NCBI GenBank assembly: GCA_944342025.1
Contig: CALVMD010000005.1
Location: forward strand, 49,314 to 113,313
Direction: 5' to 3'
Length of the DNA stretch: 64,000 nucleotides
Source of the DNA: an uncultured Clostridia bacterium
GTDB taxonomy: Bacteria > Bacillota > Clostridia > Christensenellales > Borkfalkiaceae
Positions 19,489-27,020 of this stretch are shown piece by piece. Each line of letters starts with the position of its first letter. Position 1 is the first letter of the stretch. A model generated the notes under the pieces. The model worked only from the letters and a program-made list of their open reading frames with translations. It had not been told where the DNA came from and did no database searches. The position numbers and the translations under genes are program-made.

Positions 19489-20544
19489 TCATTGTTTTCC
19501 CTTTTTGCCGAGCGGGATGTGCGCGCAGGCGTTCAGGGAAAGATCGGAAAAATTGCCCGCCCTGTACTGCACAAGCCCCTCGGCGGCGATCATCGCCGCA
19601 TTGTCGGTACAGTACTTTTTTTCGGGCAGGACAAGTTTCAGACCCGCCGCCGCGCATTTTTCCTGCAAAAGGGCACGCAGATACCCGTTTGCGATGACCC
19701 CGCCGCCCGCGGCGACCGTTTTGCAGCCCTTTTCTTTGGCGGCCGCAACGGCGCGCTCTGCCAGAACTCCGCACGCCGCGCTCTGAAAAGACGCCGCGAC
19801 GTCCGCGCGGGAATAGGGTTCTCCCTTCTGTTCCCTCTGATGGCAGTAATTGATGACGGCCGTCTTCAAGCCGCTGTAAGAAAAATCGTACCCGTTCCCC
19901 GAAAACATTTTTGGGAACGCGACCGAAGGCTCACCTTCACGGGCGAGCTTTTCTATGCTCGGCCCCCCGGGATAAGACAGCCCCAATACGCGCGCGGCTT
20001 TATCGAACGCCTCGCCCGCCGCGTCGTCGCGGGTGGACCCCATGATCTCGAAATCGGTATAGTTTTTCGTATAGATGACCGCCGTGTGCCCGCCGCTTGC
20101 AAGGAGAGTGATAAAGGGCGGCTCGAGCGTATCGTCCGCAAGGTACGCCGCCGCCATGTGCCCGCGGATATGATTGACCCCGATGAGCGGGATGCCGAGT
20201 GCGAAAGCGTATGCCTTGGCGAAAGACAGCCCGACGAGCAGAGCACCCAAAAGTCCCGCCCCGTACGTGACCGCGACCGCATCGAGCGCAGCGGGCGAAA
20301 CGCCCGCCTCCGCCACGGCCCTGCCGACCGCCTCGCCGATCGCCTCGGTATGCGCGCGTGACGCGATCTCGGGGACGACGCCGCCGTATTTCGCCTGTTC
20401 GGCGGCGGAAGAGAGAATGATGCTCGACAAGAGTTTTCTCCCCCGTATGACGGCAGCCGCCGTCTCGTCGCACGAGCTTTCGATGCCGAGAATGAGCGGC
20501 TCCTCTTTCAGCGGCCTGTTTTTCGCGCGTTCTTCGTAGGTCAT
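19489..20544 (-). CDS. tsaD: tRNA threonylcarbamoyladenosine transferase TsaD
   Basis: A 351-residue ASKHA-fold enzyme of the t6A37 tRNA modification complex (with TsaB, TsaE and the TsaC product). The family N-terminus LGIESSCDETAAAVI, the metal-binding HIRGHMAAAY, the ASGGHT loop and the C-terminal AAGGGVIAN are all intact. ATG 20544 has an ideal AAGGAGG. The partner genes are not next to it. It ends at the hairpin 19427-19458. Confidence 0.96.
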   Translation of the reverse strand: MTYEERAKNRPLKEEPLILGIESSCDETAAAVIRGRKLLSSIILSSAAEQAKYGGVVPEIASRAHTEAIGEAVGRAVAEAGVSPAALDAVAVTYGAGLLGALLVGLSFAKAYAFALGIPLIGVNHIRGHMAAAYLADDTLEPPFITLLASGGHTAVIYTKNYTDFEIMGSTRDDAAGEAFDKAARVLGLSYPGGPSIEKLAREGEPSVAFPKMFSGNGYDFSYSGLKTAVINYCHQREQKGEPYSRADVAASFQSAACGVLAERAVAAAKEKGCKTVAAGGGVIANGYLRALLQEKCAAAGLKLVLPEKKYCTDNAAMIAAEGLVQYRAGNFSDLSLNACAHIPLGKKGKQ

Positions 20545-20610
20545 GGCGTCCTCCTTTTCTGAAAGCATGCGCCCCGCTGCATATGCCTTTCGGCGCACGC
20601 GGGGCGTTGA

Positions 20611-20628
20611 CATGCGCCGCGGCGCATG
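20611..20628. repeat. Perfect 18-bp palindrome upstream of tsaD
   Basis: CATGCGCCGCGGCGCATG is its own reverse complement and is flanked by a second GC-rich inverted pair (GCGCCCCGC and GCGGGGCG, between about 20566 and 20606). No T-run follows, so it is not a standard terminator. It lies in the 120-bp gap between the hypothetical gene at 20665 and tsaD. Confidence 0.5.
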
Positions 20629-20664
20629 CAACGATAGCGATTGCGCGCGGACGCATATGTGATT

Positions 20665-21303
20665 TTATATATTTCTGCCCAGTTTTTCCAGTTTTTTCGG
20701 CAGACGGCTGAACACAGTCACCCGCCCGTCCTTGCCGAAAATATTGTCGATCGCCTCTCCGTACATCCCGTAAATGCGCTCGGAAACATACACCTTTCCC
20801 GCATAACCCGCGTCGGCAAGCTCGCGGAGAAAATCAAAATCGGCCGCGGCGTCGAAGACGAGCTGTTTTTTATAAGTCAGCCGCGTATACGTCCTCGTGT
20901 TGCAAAGATCGAGCTCTTCGCCGTCGCATTCTTTGAGAAAGGTGACGGACGGCACGTCGTAGTCCGTACCCGAAGAACTGCGGAATGTTTCAGGCTGAAA
21001 ACCTTTCCAGCGGCGGTAAGAATCGTACGTCGTGACAATGACCGCGCCGACGGCATCGAGCGGGATCTTTTTCGGGAAAAAGACGCGCGTACGGAGTTTA
21101 TTGCCGTCGATGCGGTAAGTCGCGTGCACGGCAAACATGGGAAGACTGACGAGGAGCGCCCCCGCCGCAAAGCAGACGATCTCCCATACGATGCCGTCCA
21201 TAAAAAAGACAGCCAGCACGCCGAGCGCGAGAAAAATGCCTCCTAAGACGAGGAAAAAGACGGTATTCCCCTTCCGTCGGAAATTTCTGTAATATTTTTT
21301 CAT
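20665..21303 (-). CDS. Hypothetical membrane protein, PH-like soluble part
   Basis: A 212-residue protein with two adjacent hydrophobic segments near the N-terminus (about 15-35 and 38-58). They are followed by a cytoplasmic region of beta strands (ATYRIDGNKLRTRVFFPKKIPLDAVGAV), a pattern typical of bacterial PH-like (bPH) domain proteins; this is by architecture only. It follows prfB by 37 bp, probably on the same transcript. No catalytic motif was seen and the function is unknown. Confidence 0.7.
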   Translation of the reverse strand: MKKYYRNFRRKGNTVFFLVLGGIFLALGVLAVFFMDGIVWEIVCFAAGALLVSLPMFAVHATYRIDGNKLRTRVFFPKKIPLDAVGAVIVTTYDSYRRWKGFQPETFRSSSGTDYDVPSVTFLKECDGEELDLCNTRTYTRLTYKKQLVFDAAADFDFLRELADAGYAGKVYVSERIYGMYGEAIDNIFGKDGRVTVFSRLPKKLEKLGRNI

Positions 21304-21340
21304 AAAACGATGTTCCCCCGACTCCGTTTTTGGAAAACGG

Positions 21341-22462
21341 TCAGGATTTTTTCAGATAGTCGATGATAAAGGGCTGGATGTCGCCGTCCATGACCGCCTG
21401 AATGTTGCCCGTCTCGTATCCCGTACGATGATCTTTCACGAGGGTATACGGGCAGAACACGTAACTGCGGATCTGGCTGCCCCATTCGATCTTTTTGATC
21501 TCACCCTTGATATTCTGTTCGTTCGCGAGCCGTTCGCTCTCTTTGAGTTCGATGAGCTTGGAGCGCAGCATCTTCATTGCCATTTCACGGTTCTGGATCT
21601 GCGAACGCTCGTTCTGGCAGGAAACGACGATGCCCGTCGGGATGTGCTGGATGCGGATCGCCGATTCCGTCTTGTTGATGTGCTGGCCGCCCGCACCCGA
21701 CGAACGGAAGGTAGTGACTTTCAGGTCTTCACTCCTGATCTCCACGTCGCCGTCGTCCTCGATCTCGGGCATGACTTCGAGCGACGCGAAAGAAGTGTGG
21801 CGGCGCTTGTTTGCGTCGAAAGGAGAAATGCGCACCAGGCGGTGAACCCCCTTCTCCGCTTTCAGGTAGCCGTATGCGTTTTCCCCTTCTATCTTGAAGT
21901 CGATGCTTTTGATGCCCGCCTCGTCGCCGTCAAGACGGTCGAGCTCGGTCACTTTAAACCCGTTTTTCTCGGCATAGCGGGTATACATGCGGTACAGCAT
22001 GGACACCCAGTCGCAGCTTTCCGTTCCGCCCGCGCCCGAATGCAGGGTCAGAAGAGCGTTATAGCCGTCGTATTTGCCGCGAAGGAGCGCACGGATGCGC
22101 ATGTCCTCTATGTCCGTTTCCGCCGCGGAAATGAGGGACTCGAGTTCTGCGATCTCCGCCGCAAACTCCGTCTCCGTATCGTCTCCGCTGCCCATCTCTT
22201 CGATAAGATCGATGAGGGCGTTCACCTCTTCGATCGCCTTTTTGCTCTTTTCATAGGCGTGGAGCTTGCCCTCGATCGCGGCGATCTCGCGCGCCAACTT
22301 CTGCGACCGTTCGAGATCCTGCCACACTTCAGGCTTTTCCTGCTCGGCCTTCAATTCCGTCAGCCTGCCGCCCTGTTCGCTTATATCCAGCGCTTCCGCC
22401 GTCTCGGCAAGGCTGTCGGAAAGTGCCTTCGCCTTCATTCTGTAATCGTCCGCTTTAAACAT
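21341..22462 (-). CDS. prfB: Peptide chain release factor 2
   Basis: A 373-residue class I release factor that ends translation at UGA and UAA. The GGQ motif (SSGAGGQHINKTES) and the codon-recognition tripeptide SPF (VRISPFDANKRRH) are present, identifying RF2 rather than RF1. The whole protein is encoded in one frame from ATG 22462, so the programmed +1 frameshift at an early UGA used by most bacteria for autoregulation is absent. A SigA promoter is at 22537-22564. Confidence 0.96.
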   Translation of the reverse strand: MFKADDYRMKAKALSDSLAETAEALDISEQGGRLTELKAEQEKPEVWQDLERSQKLAREIAAIEGKLHAYEKSKKAIEEVNALIDLIEEMGSGDDTETEFAAEIAELESLISAAETDIEDMRIRALLRGKYDGYNALLTLHSGAGGTESCDWVSMLYRMYTRYAEKNGFKVTELDRLDGDEAGIKSIDFKIEGENAYGYLKAEKGVHRLVRISPFDANKRRHTSFASLEVMPEIEDDGDVEIRSEDLKVTTFRSSGAGGQHINKTESAIRIQHIPTGIVVSCQNERSQIQNREMAMKMLRSKLIELKESERLANEQNIKGEIKKIEWGSQIRSYVFCPYTLVKDHRTGYETGNIQAVMDGDIQPFIIDYLKKS

Positions 22463-22497
22463 GTATGCTCCTGAAATTTGCTCTTTTCCGTAAAAGG

Positions 22498-22515
22498 CGG
22501 GGCCGAAAGGCCCCG
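22498..22515 (-). promoter_or_regulatory. GC hairpin in the prfB leader
   Basis: GGGGCC and GGCCCC pair around TTTC, followed by GCCTTTT on the minus strand, between the prfB promoter and start codon. It could be a weak attenuator or only a leader hairpin. Confidence 0.35.
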
Positions 22516-22536
22516 TGCGGTGTTCTTTTCCCTATG

Positions 22537-22564
22537 ATTATAACATGAAACCGGCAAAAGTCAA
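22537..22564 (-). promoter_or_regulatory. SigA-type promoter for prfB
   Basis: On the minus strand TTGACT (22564-22559) and TATAAT (22542-22537) are spaced by 16 nt, 75 bp before the prfB start. Confidence 0.75.
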
Positions 22565-22702
22565 GGACTTTTGCGCACCGCCGGCCTTCCGCCGCGGCTG
22601 CGGCCGCAAATCCACGATTTTTGCCGAAAAACCGCACAAAACATCTTTACGGTATTTCCGTTCGCATTATAACATACGCAAAGCGAACTTGTCAACAAAC
22701 GG

Positions 22703-22732
22703 CGCCCCGCGCAAAAGCGCGGGGCGCCGTGC
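22703..22732 (-). terminator. Intrinsic terminator after the HyuA-like gene
   Basis: CGGCGCCCCGCGC and GCGCGGGGCGCCG form a perfect 13-bp stem with loop TTTT, followed by TTTGTT. The T-run is short. Confidence 0.7.
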
Positions 22733-22750
22733 CGTTCCGGTTGCCGGTCT

Positions 22751-24781
22751 TTACGCCAAATACCCGACGGAACCGATGGCCTCCGCCGAAAAAAATGTGC
22801 CGACGTACATGTCATTGCCCTCATCCTCGCCGTAACCGATCTCGGCGGTGCGGCGCTGTTTCCGCCAGGAGACGGCGATCTCGCCCGAAGCGCCCCGTTC
22901 CGCCGCTTTGGTCCGCGCGGCGGACGTAACCAGTTCCTCCGCATAGCGCTCTGCCTCTTCCTCCTCGGCAAAAGCGCACATTTTTCCTTCACCGTATACG
23001 AAATACCCCTGTGCGCCGCTGTCTAAAAAGCCCGTGCGGATCTCCGCCTCGGACGAGGCATACACGTTGCCCGTGACCGCGCCGAGCGCGTTGGCGACTT
23101 CGCCGTGCGCGGGAACAACCGCCTCCGTGCCCAAAAGCGAAGCGACCCCGCCCAAAAACAGGCGCACGGGCGCACCGACGCCGACCAGCTTGAAATCGGT
23201 CGTAAACGGCGCGCGCACGAGCGCATCCGGCCTGTTTCCCCGCGCAAGCTCGTAACTCTCTTCGATGAAGTGTTCGCTCGCCCTGTCGAATCCGTTTTTG
23301 GCAAAAAACGGGTCCTGCCCCTGCAACAGTATTTTGACGATGTTCGTGTACATCTTGTGCTCAATTTCGCGGTAGACGAGTTCGCACAGCGCCTCCGCCG
23401 TTATGCCGAGGTTCTGCGCCACGATTTCCGCCGCCGTGCGCGAAATTTCCGCGTCGAAACGCAGAAAATCTCCCCGCACGTGCATGAGGTCGGTGGGCGT
23501 CAGGCCGCACACCTGCACGACGCCCTCTTTTATAAGGCGCGACGGATGAAAGGTGTAGATATCCTGCCCGACGGCCGCAGCGGCGTCGTCTAAAATGAGC
23601 GGTCCGCCCGCAAGCGCCGCAATGAGCTCTTTTTCCCGCTCGGTATACCGTTCAAGCGAACGTGGTTTGCGCGCGAGCAGATAAAATTCGTAGCGGAACT
23701 GCGTGTGCACGCACGCGCCGCTCGCGGCGAAGCGCGAAAGCCGCTCCTTCATGGCGGGATAGCGCGACGCGGCGGCACACAGCGGCACGACGCGGTGCTC
23801 TTCCAGCACGAGTTTTTTGCCGCGATAATGCACGGCGCTGTCGCCGCCCAGCCCGAAAGTGCGGATGAGCATGCCGTCCACATAGGTACGCCACTTGCCG
23901 ACCGTTACGCCGTCGTTTGCGCGCACGGGCAGTCCGCCGCAGATGATGGCGATATCCGTGGTGGTGCCGCCCATATCGACGATGACCGCATTCTTTTCTC
24001 GCGAAAGGGCGTAGCCGCCCGCGACGCTCGCCGCAGGGCCGCACAGGAGCGTTTCGACGGGATGCTTGCGCGCGAACTCCTCCGACATCAGGCTGCCGTC
24101 GCTGCGCATGATAACGGCGGGCGCGTCGATCCCGCGCACATGCAGAGCACGGCGCACGGCACGCAAAAAATCTTCGATGACGGGGTACAGTCCCGCGTTG
24201 AGCAAAGTGCCCGCGCCGCGCTGCAGACTGTTGAGTTCTCGGAAAAGTTCGTACCCGCATGTGACGGGAATATCTGAAATTTCGGCGATGCGCTCCTTCG
24301 CTTCCCGCTCGATGGCGGCGCCGTTTTTGGCGGAATATAATTCGATCACGCCGATCCCGTCCAGGTTTCGGCAATTTTCGCGCACGTCGCGCTCGAACTT
24401 CTCCCAATCGGGATACGCGTCGATTTGCCCCGAAATATCGGTACGGCACGGCTCGACGAGAATCTCCCCTACCGGCGGCAGGCCGTATTCGCCGCCGTAT
24501 TTTTTCAGGATGTCTTTGTCTCCGTTAAAAAATATGAGTTTCGCCGCGCCGCCCTTGCCCTCTACACAGGCATTGGTCGCAAGCGTGGTAGAGAGCGCCA
24601 GCATGCGCACTTTTTTGAAATACTCTCTCGGAAGCGCATCGAGCGCGTTCTCGATACCCGCGCACAGATCTTCTTTCGTCGTGAGCGCCTTGGCGGTCCC
24701 CAAAATCTTTTTTGTTTCAAAATCGTAGAGCACGGCGTCGGTATAGGTCCCGCCCGTGTCGATGCCGATGGCAAGTTTCAT
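22751..24781 (-). CDS. Hydantoinase/oxoprolinase A-like protein
   Basis: A 676-residue protein of the HyuA/OplA ASKHA family. It opens with LAIGIDTGGTYTDAVLYD (phosphate-binding loop) and contains NSLQRGAGTLLNAG, LLCGPAASVAGG and VDMGGTTTDIAI, the second nucleotide-binding signature. HyuA enzymes use ATP to open cyclic amides such as hydantoins or 5-oxoproline. No HyuB partner gene is present, so this is the stand-alone type often seen in clostridia; the substrate is unknown. ATG 24781 follows GGAGG at 8 nt; upstream codons lack similarity. Confidence 0.85.
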   Translation of the reverse strand: MKLAIGIDTGGTYTDAVLYDFETKKILGTAKALTTKEDLCAGIENALDALPREYFKKVRMLALSTTLATNACVEGKGGAAKLIFFNGDKDILKKYGGEYGLPPVGEILVEPCRTDISGQIDAYPDWEKFERDVRENCRNLDGIGVIELYSAKNGAAIEREAKERIAEISDIPVTCGYELFRELNSLQRGAGTLLNAGLYPVIEDFLRAVRRALHVRGIDAPAVIMRSDGSLMSEEFARKHPVETLLCGPAASVAGGYALSREKNAVIVDMGGTTTDIAIICGGLPVRANDGVTVGKWRTYVDGMLIRTFGLGGDSAVHYRGKKLVLEEHRVVPLCAAASRYPAMKERLSRFAASGACVHTQFRYEFYLLARKPRSLERYTEREKELIAALAGGPLILDDAAAAVGQDIYTFHPSRLIKEGVVQVCGLTPTDLMHVRGDFLRFDAEISRTAAEIVAQNLGITAEALCELVYREIEHKMYTNIVKILLQGQDPFFAKNGFDRASEHFIEESYELARGNRPDALVRAPFTTDFKLVGVGAPVRLFLGGVASLLGTEAVVPAHGEVANALGAVTGNVYASSEAEIRTGFLDSGAQGYFVYGEGKMCAFAEEEEAERYAEELVTSAARTKAAERGASGEIAVSWRKQRRTAEIGYGEDEGNDMYVGTFFSAEAIGSVGYLA

Positions 24782-25101
24782 ATGCAAAGCCTCCCGCCGC
24801 CCTTCCGGCGGCGCTGAAAAGTATTCCGTGCTGCGGCCGCGCGCCGCCTCCGTGGGCACTGCCCCACTGTATTCCCGTATAGTATACCATGCCGCGCGCC
24901 AAAAAGCACCCGCCTATTTTGCGGAAAATCGGTATTCTTTTGCTCTCCTTTTCCAAGCAAGGCGACGGCACGGCGCGGATTCAGGTGAAATTTTTTTGAA
25001 AATATGTTAGAATAAAGGCGAAGCGGCTCAATAAAACGCGCGGACAGTTTGTTTAATAGACAAAAGCATGGGAAACAGGGCCGCTTACAGGAGAAGAGAA
25101 T
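24782..25101. other. Intergenic region between HyuA-like gene and ECF sigma gene
   Basis: 320 bp between divergent genes. It holds the two-part motif at 25029-25058 that probably drives the sigma gene. On the minus strand a TATACT near 24880 may be the -10 of the HyuA-like gene, without a convincing -35. Nothing else was recognised. Confidence 0.5.
25029..25058 (+). promoter_or_regulatory. Two-part motif A, candidate ECF-type promoter of the sigma gene
   Basis: CAATAAAACGCG at 25029-25040 and TTGTTTAATA at 25049-25058, 44 bp before the GTG start. The same two blocks with identical spacing recur at 26957-26986 ahead of the third gene of the cluster. No better SigA promoter is seen here. Confidence 0.65.
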
Positions 25102-25620
25102 GTGAACCGAAAAAAGATGGACGAATGCCTCGTGCGGACGCAGGGCGGGGACAAAGCGGCCTATTCGCTGTTCTATGCGGAGACGGCGAAGGGAGTTTTT
25201 GCCTTTCTGTACGGGTATTACCGGAATTACGCGCGGACGGAAGAGGCGACGCAGGAGACCTACTACAGGGCTTTGAAGAATATCGACCGATACCGCGCGG
25301 GGACGGACGCGCGCGCCTGGCTCTTGCAGATAGCGAAGAACATCGCCCTCAACGACATACGGCGGGCAAAGCGCGAGGATATCCTGCCCGATGAGCGGCT
25401 CGCGCCCCTCCTGACGGGGGAGACGCCCGACGGGAGCGTGTTCGAGGCGCTGCACCGCGCGCTCGACGAAACGGAGCGGCAAATCGTGATTCTGCACGTT
25501 TTATGGGGCTACAAGCACCGCGAAATCGCCGAAAAGCTGGAAATGCCGCTCGGCACGGTGACGAGCAAGTACAAAATATCCGTGACGAAGCTGAAACATT
25601 ACTTAAAGGAGGGACAATAG
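25102..25620 (+). CDS. ECF-type RNA polymerase sigma factor
   Basis: A 172-residue sigma-70 family protein with only region 2 (about residues 15-90, EEATQETYYRALKNIDRYRA and ARAWLLQIAKNIALNDIRRA) and region 4 (about 115-165, HREIAEKLEMPLGTVTSKYK). This is the ECF layout, not the SigI layout. The GTG start at 25102 gives the natural N-terminus; AGGAGAAGAG precedes it. The anti-sigma-like gene starts 1 bp after the stop codon. The sigma factor likely transcribes its own operon and the lipoprotein gene through the shared two-part motif. Confidence 0.93.
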   Translation: MNRKKMDECLVRTQGGDKAAYSLFYAETAKGVFAFLYGYYRNYARTEEATQETYYRALKNIDRYRAGTDARAWLLQIAKNIALNDIRRAKREDILPDERLAPLLTGETPDGSVFEALHRALDETERQIVILHVLWGYKHREIAEKLEMPLGTVTSKYKISVTKLKHYLKEGQ

Positions 25621-25621
25621 A

Positions 25622-26962
25622 ATGCGCAGTTGGAAGAAAAAACTCGACAACGAGCTCGACAAAATCGTGCGCGCCATGCCCTCCGAATTTGCCCCCGCCG
25701 AACAGGAAGCAGCCCCTCTAAAGAGCAAGAACGGGCGCCCCTTCCGCATCGCCGCGGCGGCGACCGCCTGCGCCCTGTTTTTGGGGATTCTGCTGCCGGT
25801 TATAATCCTTTTGGGCCCCTTCCTGCAGAATACGGGCGGCATCATTCTGATGGAAATCAACCCCGCGGTGCGGCTGTACACCGACGAAAACGGCGCCGTC
25901 ACCGCCGTGTACAGCGAAAACACCGAGGGCGACATCCTCCTCTCCGACAAAACGTTTGCCGCTTCCCTGCGCGGCATCCCCGCCGCCGACGCCGCGGAAA
26001 AACTGGCCGGGCGCGCCTTCGCCGCGGGGTTCGTGCGCGAGGATAGCGCCGTGCGCTTTACGGTGGCGGCGGACAAAAACGCCTCCGCCGAGGAATTGCA
26101 AAGCGCGCTGGAAGAGTCTGTAACCGCCTATTTCTGCGAAACGGGGCTGTTCGTGCCCGTGCTCGGGCGCACGGCGGAGCTGTCCGCCTTCGGGGAGGGC
26201 AATGCCCGCGAACAGGCGGAAAACGCGCAGGGAACGCCCGTGACGGTGACCGAGCGGACGGCGGCGGCGACGGAGCCGGACGACGTGGAGGAAAGCTACC
26301 GCGATTCCCTGCTGCGCTATACGCGGGAGGTGACCGACTGCGTCTACCGCACCGCGAGCGGCAAAAAGGCGGCGCTGGAGGAGATAAACGCGCTCAACGA
26401 AGATATCGTCGCACACGAAGACAACGCATACTCCCTCCCCTATTGGCTGTTGGCGGAAGTGCCGAACTTCCGGCCGACGGAAAACCTCGCCGCGCTCATG
26501 GCGCAGATGGAGCAAAAACTTTCCGAATACGAGGCGCGCTACGGGCAGTCGCTGAGCGGCTCGGACAAATACCTGCTGTTTTTGACGCTGAATTCCTTTT
26601 ACAGGGCGTTTGACCTTGCGGCGTTACAAAAGGGCATGGAGGATTTGCTCTCGCTCATCGAATACTTTACGGGCATCTTCGATGCGAGCGCCTTTATCGG
26701 CATCATAGCGGGCGACGACGCGCTGGCGCAGGCGGTGACCGCGCTGTTCGACGGAATCGGAACCCTGCCCGAAACGGTGGAAGGCTATGTGCAGTCTGCA
26801 CTGGAAATGCTGCGGCGGGAGACGGCGCTGGCGCTGTACGAGAACAGAACGGAGGCGGAAAAACAGCGCCCCGCCCTCTCCTGCGAGGAATATCGGCAGA
26901 AAATGCAGGAACTTTCGGACGGATTTGAAAATTTTGAAGATTTTTGGAATTCGTTTCAATAA
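25622..26962 (+). CDS. Membrane anti-sigma-like protein with RsgI-type outer domain
   Basis: A 446-residue single-pass protein: cytoplasmic residues 1-42, membrane helix about 43-68 (AAAATACALFLGILLPVIIL), and a large outer region. The outer region opens with IILMEINPAVRLYTDENGAV (Asn80-Pro81), matching the start of the RsgI outer domain (pattern NPSIE then ...VLSV..LN). RsgI proteins self-cleave at that Asn-Pro before intramembrane proteolysis. The cytoplasmic part has no recognisable RsgI_N or zinc anti-sigma motif, so the sigma-binding element looks new. The remaining about 330 residues are helical and unassigned. Role as anti-sigma factor is inferred from gene order. Confidence 0.75.
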   Translation: MRSWKKKLDNELDKIVRAMPSEFAPAEQEAAPLKSKNGRPFRIAAAATACALFLGILLPVIILLGPFLQNTGGIILMEINPAVRLYTDENGAVTAVYSENTEGDILLSDKTFAASLRGIPAADAAEKLAGRAFAAGFVREDSAVRFTVAADKNASAEELQSALEESVTAYFCETGLFVPVLGRTAELSAFGEGNAREQAENAQGTPVTVTERTAAATEPDDVEESYRDSLLRYTREVTDCVYRTASGKKAALEEINALNEDIVAHEDNAYSLPYWLLAEVPNFRPTENLAALMAQMEQKLSEYEARYGQSLSGSDKYLLFLTLNSFYRAFDLAALQKGMEDLLSLIEYFTGIFDASAFIGIIAGDDALAQAVTALFDGIGTLPETVEGYVQSALEMLRRETALALYENRTEAEKQRPALSCEEYRQKMQELSDGFENFEDFWNSFQ

Positions 26963-26986
26963 AACGCGGACAGAGGTTGTTTAATA
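26957..26986 (+). promoter_or_regulatory. Two-part motif B, candidate ECF-type promoter of the lipoprotein gene
   Basis: CAATAAAACGCG at 26957-26968 overlaps the stop codon of the anti-sigma-like gene; TTGTTTAATA at 26977-26986 follows after 8 nt. The third gene starts 35 bp further on. Identical to motif A in both blocks and spacing. Confidence 0.65.
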
Positions 26987-27020
26987 ATCGGAAATAAACC
27001 GAAGGAGGTTTAAAACGGTT

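Noticed and set aside
22380-22462. Programmed frameshift in prfB
   Set aside because: RF2 is encoded in one continuous frame from its ATG; no early in-frame UGA is present.
25068-25394. Plus-strand frame in another register over the ECF sigma gene
   Set aside because: Off-frame reading of the sigma gene; the sigma frame has both conserved regions.
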